Positions 47,020 to 58,423 of a DNA stretch of 64,000 nt are shown here, piece by piece. A model generated the notes under the pieces. The model made no database searches. It was not told where the DNA came from and saw nothing but the letters and a program-made list of their open reading frames with translations. The position numbers were made by a program, and so were the translations under genes. The DNA comes from Garcia nutans (lineage: Eukaryota > Streptophyta > Magnoliopsida > Malpighiales > Euphorbiaceae), in contig CANTUV010000076.1 of the NCBI GenBank assembly GCA_947685225.1, forward strand, positions 1,674,001-1,738,000, written 5' to 3'. How positions within the stretch are numbered: position 1 is the stretch's first letter; each line of letters begins with the position of its first letter.

Positions 47020-50000
47020 ATTTAAAAAATTAAAAATTCTTAATTATTTTTAAGATAAATAACTTTATATATATTGGTAAAATAATGTTTGTTCGTAATA
47101 AGATTTTAAACTTGGTAAAATAATTTGTGCTCGTAATAAAATTTTAATTTAGTAATTATTAATTGATTTGATGCATAAAAAGATATTAATCATTTTATGG
47201 TAATATATAATTTTTTATTAAATTTGATGTATATGTCAAATTTAGTTTACAGTTATTACATACGAATAAAAATGTTTAAGCTTAAATTCAAACTATAGTA
47301 TTATTTATTTATTTATTATTATTATTATTATAAGGTGAGATTAATTTTTCTTTTTGATCTTACATAGAATTAAAAAAGATTTTTTGAAAAAAAAGGAAAA
47401 GATTTCTCTTAGTGGTTGCTTAGAAAATCAATTTTTAATTAAAATTAGAGTGTTTTAAATTTATAAACACGAAATTTGATCAGAGTCGTAGAATTTATCA
47501 CAAAATTGAAATAGAGTTGCTGAAATTGGAACCCATGCACTACCATCATCGTTGATGGTATCCATCAAAAATACTCAACTGGCAAGAGTTTGAATATTCC
47601 CTCCACTCATTGGTAGTCCACCAAAAATTGCCTACATAATTTTAGGGGTCCATCTTTTCTACCTTTACCGTCGATGATAGGAGCGTACTCAGGTTGGACT
47701 GGACCGAGTTTATCCCTAACTCACAGCCTAGTCCAAATTTTACTCAGACCGGAGAATGTTGCCCATGGATCGGGCTGGGCCCTCTCAAGCTAGGCCGGGC
47801 CATCGAGTTTTATATTTTTTAAATTTTTTAATTTTTGAGATTTTTAACACTTTTAGGAAGGTTAATTCACAACAATCTTCATTGAAAATCTTGTTATTTT
47901 GACATTATAATCAACAAATTTTCATAGCAATTACAATTGTAGTTTGTTAAACAAAATAAAAAATCAAATTAATAAAACCAGAAGTTCTATAGTCCCCAAT
48001 GGCACAACCTCAACATCAAAAGCAAAATGAAAAAAAAAAAACATAACCTCATCACAACAACTTGCCAACAACAATCATAAAAAATAATAATAAAACACAA
48101 CCTCATCAGTATAACTAACCAACAACAATCATAGAAAATCAACCTTCGAATTAGATGATTTTAAATGGAGCTGAGCTATAGATATGGCTTTTGCTCTGAG
48201 GATAGATGGCATATGATATAGGAATCGGGAAGAGAAAATCCAAGTCTTCCATGAATCACGAACTAGAGTTTTCTAATGAACGAAATTCGAGAGCAAGCCC
48301 TATAACCTGACTTGCTTTGCTCTAGTCTAGAAGGATCGGGGAAGAGATATGTTGATGGTTGAAAGGCTAGTGAATACCAATAAATAAGAAACGAAGAAAT
48401 ATCAATAGATATGTTGATCGAACGCCGAATTGAGCTCAGCTGCATACCGAGACAACTGACCGAGAGGGAACAACAAATATGTGTGGACTGTGGAGAGAGC
48501 TTGGGTGAATGAGGAGAGTTGTTGTGTTAAGGTGAGGGGCTGACAACATTGAGTGAGGGAGTTAGGGTTTACTCATAGATCGGATCAAGTATAGCTCTAG
48601 CCAGAATAGCGGGTTTACTCTTAGCCCGCAGCCCGACTCAAGTATAGATCGGGCACGGATAATGTACCCACAACTTGACCTTAAGCTGGGGCCAATCGTG
48701 CCATCAAGATCCAAAATTGATATCATAAAATTTATTTCTTTTTAATTTTTTGCATTCCAAATAGATATTTAACCCTACGAAAAGTCTTAACAGCCCTTGT
48801 ATAAAAGCAAAACCTAAAACAAAAGCTATTGCAATCTTCTATAACTGTAAAAACAAGCAAAAGGTCTTTTTTTTTTTACTGAAATAAAATTAAAAAAAAA
48901 TCAACAAGAAAAGAGTTGAAATAAGCCAGTTGCCATCATCATCACCTAAACCCAGTTCGAGGAAGAGCATAACATCATCACTTGTCCACATTAACCAACG
49001 CTAAGAAAATCACCATTGGCAAGAACTAAACTAGATAGTGTGAGCCTTAGACACCAAACAAGCAAATTGCCATCGCCATCGACAAGAACAATTGTGAGCC
49101 TCAGTCACTATCACAATCTGCCTCTTTAGGATGTGGCGGTACTATGAAATTAAATCACTTAGTATTTTGTTTATGAGTTTCAATTTTTAAAAAATTTTAG
49201 GGTTTTCGTTTGATTCCAACTCTAAGGTTTCCTCCCCTTAACTAACTGATACTGTAAGGAATGCATGTGTAGGAGTGGGATGTTACACTCACTAAACAAG
49301 CGCCCTCAACATTACTGAAGCCTAGACCACCAAGCAAATCGCCATCCACTTACATGAAGAGGTTGGTTGGGCTAACTGAATAAGGAAATGCTACAGCTAC
49401 TAGGTGAATATAATGGGTGCGAAGGGTTTATTAGGGTTCTAGAATGATGTCATTTTAGAATCCTAGTATTTAAAATAAATTAATAAAGCCCTCGATCGGA
49501 TCGAGTTGGCTTGAAGTTTTTCACCCATGCACAGTAAACCTTTATTTTTACTTGCAATTTTTTTGCATCAGCAAGTAAATAAAAGCCTCATTTTCTCATT
49601 TATTAATGCTCAACTTGGAATCAGATATTACCATAAATTGGGATATGGATAAAATTATTTCGCAGGTGCTCTGTTTTCTCTTTTTAAAAAGAAATTATTT
49701 TCAATTTTTCTTTAAATTCATGTGGTGAGTATTTAAAATGGGAGTGACAAAGATTATGGTATTATACAAATAAACAATAAATTATAGTATATTTAACAAA
49801 TAATCCAATTGGTAACTGTATATTATCTTAATAAATAATGAATGCATTTCCAACGTCATCTTTTGTGGCCATGGTAGAATGATATTTAATGTTTTTTTTT
49901 AATGTCAAATTTCGTAGATTTGATATTTTATTAGCCGGTTCATGAATTTTAATGTGGAAACTCCAGATGCGGTTGATGTGATGGTTAGGTTTAAGAGAGC

Positions 50001-50668
50001 GACCGACTGATTATAATTTTAATCATCAATTTGTTGAATTAATCCAATTGTATAAATAACTATAAGAGGACGGCCAAAATAAATTATATTCAATTATCAT
50101 AATATTAAATTACAGTAATAAATTTGGAACCAACGTCCGAGTTCCTAATCTTTTGTCTTATGTTGCATAAATAAAATAGAAAAGCATTATCCTTTTATTA
50201 TTTTAGTTCCAATCACATTATAAAATTTTTATAATTTTCAACTCATGCACACTTATTAAAAAAATATTTAATTTTTAAAATATTATATAAAATTATTTTA
50301 AATAGATAAAAATATTTTTTATTAACTCATTAATATTAAAATTATTATACTTTTATTTTATTAATTAAATCATTAATAATAAAAATATAATTAAAAAAAT
50401 TAATTATTTTTTTAATTGTATAAAATAAAAATTTTAGTAAGATATTTTTTTCCTTTATAAAAATGACAATTTTATTGAGTTGAAAGTAATACTATAAAAT
50501 TATTATATATGCAAATCAATTGATACGGAATACTAACCAATAATAGGATGGCAGCTCAAGTCTTTAATTTTTATTCTAAAAAAAATAATTCTTTGGCTTT
50601 TTCTATATCTTTTTATTTGGGTTTTTCTATGGTTTTCTATTTCTCTCTTTACTGTCTCTAAATTTGAA
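47020..50668. other. intergenic DNA, no gene seen
   Basis: A patch richer in G and C at about 47680-48700 contains GGACCGAGTTTATCCC, TCGGGCTGGGCC and, later, CCCGCAGCCCGACTCAAGTA, suggesting a decayed non-autonomous element, but I could not find paired ends. The stretch 48930-49340 has loosely repeated AATTGCCATCG and TGTGAGCCT words. 49600-50668 is AT-rich. Confidence 0.5.
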
Positions 50669-51307
50669 TCTATATTATCTATATAAACGAGAATGATGGA
50701 AAAAGTGTTGAAAGAGTGATACATCATTAATTTTTTAAAATAATATTTTTTCATTTTTTTAAATAATTTTTGTTTAATTTTAATAAATTATATTAAATTT
50801 AATATTTATTATATTTATGACTATTAATCTTCTAATGAATAACTACACATTAATATAGTTTTATAATATTAATTAAATAAATTATATTTGTGACTTTTAA
50901 TTTTCTAAAAATTAATTACACATTAATACAATTAAATATTATTGATTAATTTATATATTTTTAAAAAATTTAAAAAAGATATAAAAATATTTAACTTTTA
51001 ACCTTCTCAATAAATTAATTTAAAAATTAATTAATTAATTTATAATAATGGTTAATTTATATATTTTTAATAATTAAAAAATAAATAATAAAAAAAATAT
51101 TTTTATAAATTTTAAAGGTTAAAAATATATAAAGTAATTATAAATTAAATAATTTATTTATAATAATAATTAATTAATATATTTTAGAAATTTAAAAATT
51201 AAATAATAAAACAAATAATTTTTTAATACCTAATATATTTATAATATAATTATATAATATATTATTATTTTGACATTCCTAACATATATAATTTTTGACA
51301 TTCCTAA

Positions 51308-51339
<32 letters not shown>

Positions 51340-51589
51340 AATAATTTTTTTTAAATTTAAAATTTAATAATTAATAAATTATATTTGCTACATTTAATCT
51401 TCTATAAATTAATTATATATTAATATAATTTAATAATATTTTTATATTTCTTTAAAAATTTAAAAAGTTAAAAATATAAAACTCTTAATATTCATAATAA
51501 ATTAAATAATTTATTTATAATAATAATTAATTTATATATTTTAGAAGTTTAAAAAATTAGACAATAAAATATTTAATATTTTACATTTC

Positions 51590-51627
<38 letters not shown>

Positions 51628-51739
51628 GTACAAGTCAAGAAAAATGAAATATTATATGGTACCACAAACATATATACATAATGTGAAAAAAATAATACTT
51701 ATTTCATTTAGTAAAAACAAACTTATCAATATATGAATA

Positions 51740-52270
51740 AAAAAAAATCATATATTTAATAAAATATTAATAATATCTTTCACTTAAATTGTTAATCTAT
51801 AAAGATAAAAGTAATATATTTAATAAATTATTAATATTTAAAATTATTAATACATAAAAATAAAAAAATTCATATATTTAATAAATTATTAATATATATT
51901 TAATAATTAAAAAGAATAATATATTAAGATCAAATATTATATATTTAATAAATTAATAAATATTTTAACTGAAACTATTAATATATGAAGATAAAAAATC
52001 ATATATTTAATAAATTAATAATTAATAATAAATTTTTAACTAAAATTATTAATATATTTAGAAATAAAATATCATAAATTTGATAAATTATTAATATATG
52101 TAGATAAATATCATAAATATAAGAAATTTATTGGCCAAAATAAAAAAATAAATAAAAGTAGATTATTATGCAATGTGTATATATAATACAAAAATATCAT
52201 GTGTTATAATTTATTATATGAAACTATAAATATATAAAGATGAAAAGTTATATAATATATTGGTTTTAGT
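51740..52270. repeat. degenerate AT-rich subrepeats in the Helitron candidate
   Basis: Units of roughly 50-70 bp combining TATTTAATAAATTATTAATA with GATAAAAAATCATA recur about eight times with variation. The same unit reappears after the TRIM, at 52860-52990, showing that the TRIM split the array. Confidence 0.6.
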
Positions 52271-52277
52271 TCTTATT

Positions 52278-52843
52278 TGTTGAGTCTATACAAGAGGTGA
52301 AAGTATTGTAGAAGGTATTGTTCATCTTATGTAAATCTCACATGGATTAAGCACAAGAATAAAAAGTAGTATATAAGTTAGGATGCACCTTGGTCAGAAA
52401 CAATATGTTTTGAGTCTGAAAGTAAGTCTGAATCTTAGAACAAAATCGTGCAGATCTAGTCTAAAGTGGACAATATTGTTGCGGGACTGGATCGTTTCAC
52501 TTGATATCAAATCCTGCCTTGTCCCTTTGATCGATGATAGGGCAAACTTCAATGAGGGACAAATCTCAGCGAGGACTCTGAGTCCCTTAGGATAGTGTAT
52601 ATAACATCTTAGGTAAATCCCTGTTGAGTTCGTACAAGGAATGAAAGTATTGCAGAAGGTACTATTCATCTTAGGTAAATCTCATATTGATTAAGCACAA
52701 GGATAGAAAGTAGTATATAAGTTGGGGTGTGCCTTGGTTAGTAATAACTCATTTTGGACTTGGAAGTAAGTCCGGATCTGAGAATAAAGCCATGCAGACA
52801 TATCCCAAAGCGGATAATATTATTGCTGAACCGGGTCATTTCA
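52278..52843 (+). mobile_element. TRIM-like small LTR element
   Basis: Two direct repeats of 222 bp, 52278-52499 and 52622-52843, start TGTTGAGT and end TTTCA. They share ATTAAGCACAAG, AAAGTAGTATATAAGTT and AAGCGGATAATATT-type blocks. A 122-bp interior starts TTGATATCAAATCC, a decayed form of the tRNA-Met primer site TGGTATCAGAGC, and holds AGCGAGGACTCTGAGTCCC. Flanks TTATT and TTAAT differ at one base. It has no coding sequence, as expected for a TRIM. The true LTR start could be up to 35 bp further left. Confidence 0.65.
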
Positions 52844-53022
52844 TTAATGATTGCTAATTATATTAAATTTAAATTTAATGACTAAAATTATTAATATATA
52901 AAGATGAAATATAATATATTTAATAAATTATTAATATATAATTATAAAAATATCATATGTATAATAAAATTTTTATAATATAAATAAAAAAAAAAATATA
53001 TCGCCTCATCGCGTGCAACTAG

Positions 53023-53860
53023 TTAAAAACTGAAAATAAAAAAACAAATTCAGATGCAATCTAATTTTCATTTTATCATCATCTTTTTTGTTTACTTTAC
53101 TGTCAAGAAGCTTAAATGGGCTTAGGGTTTTTCCATTGTTTGGAAACTGTTGCACTCCACTTCGATATTCATAATGATTAATAATTTAATTTTAATTATC
53201 ATAAAAGTTATTAACAATATAATATGAAAAAATAATATTTATTATTTATAAATATGTTAAATGACTAATATAAAAATTCTTCTAAATACAATTTATAGCA
53301 TGATATCACCATTAAATTTAAATATTTGAAGTGTAATTATTCAATATAATAGTTATTTAACTTTTAATTTTATTTTATGCTCGCGCAATATAATTGAATT
53401 TTATTAATAATTGCAATGATCAGTATATAAATTTTTTACTAAAAAATAATTAAAGGAAAGGACACGATAGCAAAATCCAAACACGATAGAAAAAAATGAC
53501 AAAAATAAGAGAGAAGAAAAATATATATGTATAAGAAACTGCGACAAAGAAAAAAGAAAAAAAAAAGGCGAGGTGTCATTTAAGGAAGAAAGAGAAGTTA
53601 AAAAAATTATAAAAAGTAATATTAATGTTAATTAATCTTTAATAAAATAATTATAAAAAGTAAGATTCAATTATTAAAATAATTATTCTATAATTAATAT
53701 AACATTTAATATTTATTATAATAAATATAGTAATTATTATACTATTAAATTATAAAATTAATTTATTAAATTAATAACATAAATTATTGTTTAATATTTA
53801 ATGAAGTGAAAATCAATTAAATTAAATATAAATAAAAAAAAAAGTTGGCCTCGAAGTAGT
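53023..53860. other. AT-rich DNA, includes a partial dispersed repeat copy
   Basis: No gene. The part 53690-53850 matches 24750-24920 (TAATAAATATAGTAATTAT, then GTGAAAATCAATTAAATTAA), and the match ends where the copia LTR begins. Confidence 0.5.
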
Positions 53861-54034
53861 TGCTAATGAGGGTTGGTTTATTGATTTATTTATGTACTGA
53901 GGTTGGTTAGCTTATGAGTGAGTGAGTTAGCATTGTTAGAATTAGTTACACATACTTTGATGTACCATATATAAACATGTGTTTCTGTTCATTAATTATA
54001 GAAGTCAGATATTTCCCAAGTTTAGCATTTGCCA
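53861..54034 (+). repeat. 5' LTR of a Ty1/copia element
   Basis: It runs from TGCTAATGAGG to TTTGCCA, 174 bp. The start is set by the end of the neighbouring repeat homology and a TG. A TATA-like CATATATAAACATG lies inside at about 53967-53980. The 3' end is firm because the primer site follows two bases later. The start is less certain. Confidence 0.55.
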
Positions 54035-54036
54035 TA

Positions 54037-54048
54037 TGGTATCAGAGC
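54037..54048 (+). other. primer binding site, tRNA-Met type
   Basis: TGGTATCAGAGC is the exact complement of the initiator tRNA-Met 3' region used by plant Ty1/copia elements. Confidence 0.9.
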
Positions 54049-54164
54049 TAATTTTTCAACATTTTTAGTAGCTTTCATTTTCTCTCTGTTACTTTCCTTT
54101 TTCCAATCTCTTTCTCAATTGTTCTTCTGTCAAACCTAAGGTTTCTTCGTCTTCTGATCTCATT

Positions 54165-55210
54165 TCCATGGCTACCCGGTTCTAGTAAACAACCAGAAAA
54201 GATCAAAATGATCATTTCTTTCTTCATTCTATAGAGAATCCTTCTCTGGTTTTAGTGTCTCCACTCATGAACGGACCTAACTATCAAACTTGGGTTCGTT
54301 TCATGAAGCATGCCTTGATTTCGAAGAACAAAATTCAGTTTGTGGGTGGAATGATTATATAGCCTAAGCGATCTGATTTGAAGTTTCTCATTTTGGAACG
54401 ATGCAATATGATGGTGAATCGGTGGTGCAATAACTCTCTAATTCATTGGTTCCTTCTATTACTGAAGTGTTAGTTGCATCGACACTGCTAAAGATGTTTG
54501 GAAAGATCGTTATGACAGATTTTCTCAGAAAAATTCCATTCAAATTGCTGATATTCAATAAGAGATTGTTGTATTCACTCAAGGCGATCTTTCTGTAACA
54601 GACTATTTCACTCAGCTTAAAACATTGTGGGATGAGCTATTTTCTCTCAAACTTACGACGACCTGTATGTGCATTCCAGCTTTTAACTGCACTTTTATTG
54701 AGATTATAAAAGGTTATCAAAGTTCAGATCAGATAATCAAGTTTTTGAAAGGGTTGAATGACAATTTCTTGGCTATCAGAACTTAGTTGCTTTTAAACCC
54801 CATGCCTTCGATGAATCAAGTTTTTTCCTTGGTCATACAACTTGAGTGGTAGATATCCTAGAGCTGCTTTGATTGAGAATGATTCTATCGCTTGCCTTGT
54901 GAAATATAATTCTGTTGGTGTGTATCAATCTCAGTCTCAGGGAAAAAATAATTTCTTCTATAAGAAGAGGTTTCATTCTGAAGGCAAGAAGCCAGTCTAT
55001 AGTTATTATTGGCTTTCGAATCACACAGTTGAGCGATGTTATAAAAAACATGGTATCCACAATTATTTCAATTGAAATAAAACTAAGCATGTTACTGCAT
55101 AAGCAAATCAAGTTCAGAGTGGTGGTCATAGCAGGAGTGATTGGACTATTGTTGATTAGCCTCCATCATCTAATGCTGTTGATTCTTTCTCATCTATTGA
55201 TGGCGAATCT
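54165..55210 (+). pseudogene. Ty1/copia gag remnant
   Basis: The frames give NPSLVLVSPLMNGPNYQTWV, then MKHALISKNKIQFVGG, then RCNMMVNRW, matching the copia-like gag N-terminus. FTQLKTLWDEL-like sequence near 54610-54650 and a knuckle region at about 54985-55035 (NHTVERCYKKHG) follow. The first two knuckle Cys are Tyr, consistent with G-to-A decay. Many stops are present. Protease, integrase, RT and RNase H are absent because the element is cut at about 55210. Confidence 0.8.
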
Positions 55211-56282
55211 GTGCTATCACAGTATTACCATAAGTGCGCGGGTCGTGCAAGTAATAAAGTAGCGAGTAAGATATCGTTCTACTGGGGACAAAGTCGAATA
55301 CTAGTGCAAATTTTAACTGTTGTTTAGCAAATCAATAGTTTTTGTGATGATTAAAATAAAGGACGAATTACTTAATAAATTAAAATAAAGAAAAATTAAA
55401 TATTGTGCAACAAGAGTTGATGATGAAAATACTATTCAGATATTGAATTCTTTTAGCCATAAAAATATTTATGAATATCAATTCAATTAAATCAAATAAT
55501 AGAACTGAATTGACATTCCTCTAAATTAGATTAAAATCTCTCTCGAGTGAATTAATCTCTATTCACTAAGTAGAATGCTAGGAATCTCTTCTCAAGCAGA
55601 ATTAAATAGATCTTGCAATAAGAACAAGAAACTTTGAACCAAGGAGTCTTGTAAGTCTATCTCTAGCACTCCAATCAACCCTCAATCCTAATGAAAATTC
55701 TGTTCATATCAAGCTTTCTCAAGTCAAAATTACAACCAATCAATAAGCATGCTATTATGAATTGAAAATAAAAAATTAAGAATCAAAAGGATAAAATAAC
55801 TCAATCAAATGATTTAATTTAATAAGAGTTATTCAATCCATGCAACAAGGCTAGAGTTCATCAATATCTAGATAGAAACAATTTAGCTCATGTTCATAAC
55901 CAGAAAACCAAAACAAAAGAAATGAGTAAAAGAATTCAAACAATCCATAATGAATAATTTGTGTTTCTTCACCTCAATCCTTGAATCTTGAATTAAATCT
56001 CGCATGAATTGGATCTTCACCTTCACTCTTAGCTGCCAAAAATTCTCTTTTTCTCAGGAAGTCGGCTCTAATCAAAACTGGATCCCTATTTCTCACTTTA
56101 GCTCAGATTTTATAGCCCAAAAACTTTTGCTTGACACTCCCATGGACACGCTCGTGTCTGTGGGCATGTCAACGGTGCTATTTTGAACTTTAATGACATG
56201 GGCAGAGACACGTCCATGTCTGTGGGTGTTTAGTTCATATTTGTACTAGTTTTTAGTGTGATTTTTATGTGTTTTTAGTTAA
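55211..56282 (-). repeat. unassigned LTR-like segment (possible solo or truncated LTR)
   Basis: The left edge TGCTATCACAGTATTACC, followed by GCGGGTCGTGCAAGTAATAA and GCGAGTAAGATATCGTTC, is typical of the 3' part of certain plant Ty3/gypsy LTRs read on the minus strand. No primer site or coding region is attached. The segment also carries palindromic GGACACGCTCGTGTC and GACACGTCCATGTC words at 56143-56225. It ends where element B begins. Confidence 0.4.
56143..56225. repeat. GACACG/CGTGTC palindromic words in the unassigned LTR-like segment
   Basis: CATGGACACGCTCGTGTCTG and GAGACACGTCCATGTCTG are short inverted repeats. They share the GACACG...CGTGTC core with the clusters in elements A, B and the chromovirus but have a different centre. 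Confidence 0.6.
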
Positions 56283-56384
56283 TGTTTTGATTGATTTTTG
56301 TTTTAAGTTTGTTTAAAGTGTTGTTTTTAGGTTTAGGTGCAAGAACACCCTTGGAAGATCAAAACCGGGCAAGAAAAGCATGAA

Positions 56385-56905
56385 CCAAGCAAGACATGGC
56401 CAAGCCAAGCAAGACATGGCCATGTCCCTCAAAAGAAATTCAAGGCAGAAGCAGACACACCCAGGTGACACGGCCAAGACAAAAATGGCTTGGCCGTGTC
56501 CCATTCATACCAAAGAACAAGAGAGCAAGCAAAGAAGGAAAGAAAAGAAGCAGAGACTGACACTATCAAGGGACACGGCCAAGACACTGGCCGTGTCACC
56601 TGACACGGCCGTGTCCTCTGGCCGTGTCTCACCTTGTATCAACAATAGTGAGGGACACGGCCAAGAGCTTGGCCGTGTCCCAAGAAGAAAAACACAAGAG
56701 ACACGGCCAAGCTCCAAATGGCTTGGCCATGTCACCTCTCACAACTAAAGAGAAGAAAGAAAGAAAAGAAAGGTCCAGTGAGGGACACGGCCGTGTCCCA
56801 TGAAAAATCAAGAGACACGGCCAAGCCAACCTTGGCTTGGCCGTGTCACCTCAAGGAAGAGACTAAGAGACACGGCCAAGACATTCTTGGTTTGGCCGTG
56901 TCACA
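56385..56905. repeat. GACACGGCC/GGCCGTGTC palindromic cluster, element B LTR
   Basis: This is the densest and least decayed cluster in the window. Examples are GACACGGCCAAG...GGCTTGGCCGTGTC at 56467-56500 and the contiguous GACACGGCCGTGTC at 56602-56615. Spacers between arms vary from 0 to about 30 bp. Reading frames stay open on both strands through much of it. Confidence 0.9.
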
Positions 56906-57286
56906 CCAAAATTATTTGATTTCTTTCAACAAAGTGGGGGACAAAGTGGGAGACAAACACTATTGCTTGCCAAAAGAAATAGAAAACAAAGAAAAAGTGG
57001 GGGACAAAGGGAAATGGGATGAGTTGGAAGGCATGGGTGTTGATTTTTGAATGAATTAAAAGGAGAGGAAGAGAAAAATGGAGGGAGTTCTTGGCTTCTT
57101 GGAGCCAAATTTCTGCAAAAAACGTGGGAAAGGGAGAGAGTGACACTCTCCCTTGTCCCTTCACCTCCAACCTCCATTTCCATCCTCTCCACCTTCTCCA
57201 TCTTCCATTGATAGGATCTTTGAGGTTCTTTGGGATAAATTGGGTTACAAGTTCTCAAAGGTTGAAGAAACTTCATTGAAGGGAGT

Positions 57287-57395
57287 GGTGACTTGAGAAA
57301 GCTCCATTCCATCTTCCAAAGACAAAATCAATTGAAGAGTTGGTGACTTGAGAAAGCTCCATCCAAAGGTTTGGTGACTTGAGAAAGCTCCATTC
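57287..57395. repeat. GGTGACTTGAGAAAGCTCCA repeats in the element B LTR
   Basis: The 20-bp core occurs at 57287, 57342 and 57373 with spacers of about 35 and 11 bp. It lies just after a G-rich purine stretch in the LTR. Confidence 0.85.
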
Positions 57396-58283
57396 CACAT
57401 TGCAAGGGGAATCAACCATTGAAGAGGGCTTGAGTTCTTCATCAAATACATCAAGTGGAGCTAGGAGGAAGACTAGCAATCCTACTCTTGGCATCTTCAC
57501 AAGTGGTTTTTTCTATTCTCTCTTTTAATTCATTTCTTATTGTTGTTGTTGTATTAAGAGATTGATATTGCAATGGACAATTTGTATTTGTGTTATATTG
57601 AGTTGAATGAATGTTATAAATTGATGATGTTGAGCTAAATACCCATGTTTAGGGTTTAAAGTATATTTGGTTGAATGTCTTGATTTGATATTTACATTGA
57701 TGTTCCTTGTTGATTGGTTGATTGTATTGTATTAAATGCTAGGTTGATAGATTAGCTACTTATTGATCTTTGAATATTGGATGACGGACCGAGAGGTGAA
57801 ATCCGATATCGGAACTATATAATCGACCACCCTATGAATGAATTAGAAATATAAGTTCTAGGGTTTATTAATTTGGTAATGTAAAAGAATTGGTCATTGT
57901 TAATTCATGAATGTGAGAACTAATGGATGGGTAATTGACTAATTAATCTTAAGAAACAAATTAATTACAAGGTTATGTTAATGGACAATTGAGAATTGAG
58001 CTTTGATTGAATGGACCTATGACCCTGGGCACCTTCCCAAGAATCGATTTGATCTTGCACACTCATCATACACTTCAACCTACGCACGTTAATTTTAGGT
58101 TCAAATTAATCTTGCACATTTCATACAATAAACACTTCCGCATTTAAATACTTGTCAATCAAGCTATTACGAACCACACCTTCTTTGGGAAACGACCTTG
58201 GGGCGATCACCTTTGCTACAGCTACCTCGTATACTTGCGAGTGACGCTTTGTAGTAGTACTTAATTCGAGCGCAACAAGTTTT

Positions 58284-58301
58284 TGGCGCCGCTGCCGGGG
58301 A
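58284..58301 (+). other. primer binding site of element B (tRNA-Asp)
   Basis: TGGCGCCGCTGCCGGGGA is one base different from the complement of the plant tRNA-Asp 3' end and sits six bases after the LTR. Confidence 0.9.
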
Positions 58302-58423
58302 AGGCTGTCGCAGTAGTAATAGTTTGATTTTTCTTTTCATTGTTTGTTTATTTTCTGTGAATTGGTTGTTTGTTTTGTTTTTCTTTCAATTTAATTATTT
58401 GTTTGTTTTATTTAAGTTGCTAA

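Larger units (their letters stand above)
50669..53022 (+). mobile_element. candidate non-autonomous Helitron
   Basis: The left edge is A|TCTATATTATCTATATAAAC and the right edge CGCGTGCAACTAG|T, so a TC start and CTAG end sit precisely between host A and T, the Helitron insertion rule. CGCCTCATCGCG just before the end may be the remnant of the terminal hairpin. The interior is AT-rich with degenerate tandem subrepeats: one type at 50780-51580 (TAATAAATTATATTTG..., TAATTTATATATTTTT) and another at 51740-52270 and 52850-52990 (AAATTATTAATATATAAAGA). No helicase gene is present. Confidence 0.5.
56283..58277 (+). repeat. 5' LTR of element B
   Basis: It starts TGTTTTGATTGATTTTTG and ends GAGCGCAACA, and matches the reverse complement of the element A LTRs, including the block with CGAGAGGTGAAATCCGATAT near 57790. 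The palindromic cluster is at 56385-56905. Confidence 0.9.

Noticed and set aside
56380..57050. Several open frames in the element B LTR
   Set aside because: They lie within an LTR, overlap on both strands and come from the repeated GACACGGCC motif. No protein family is recognisable.
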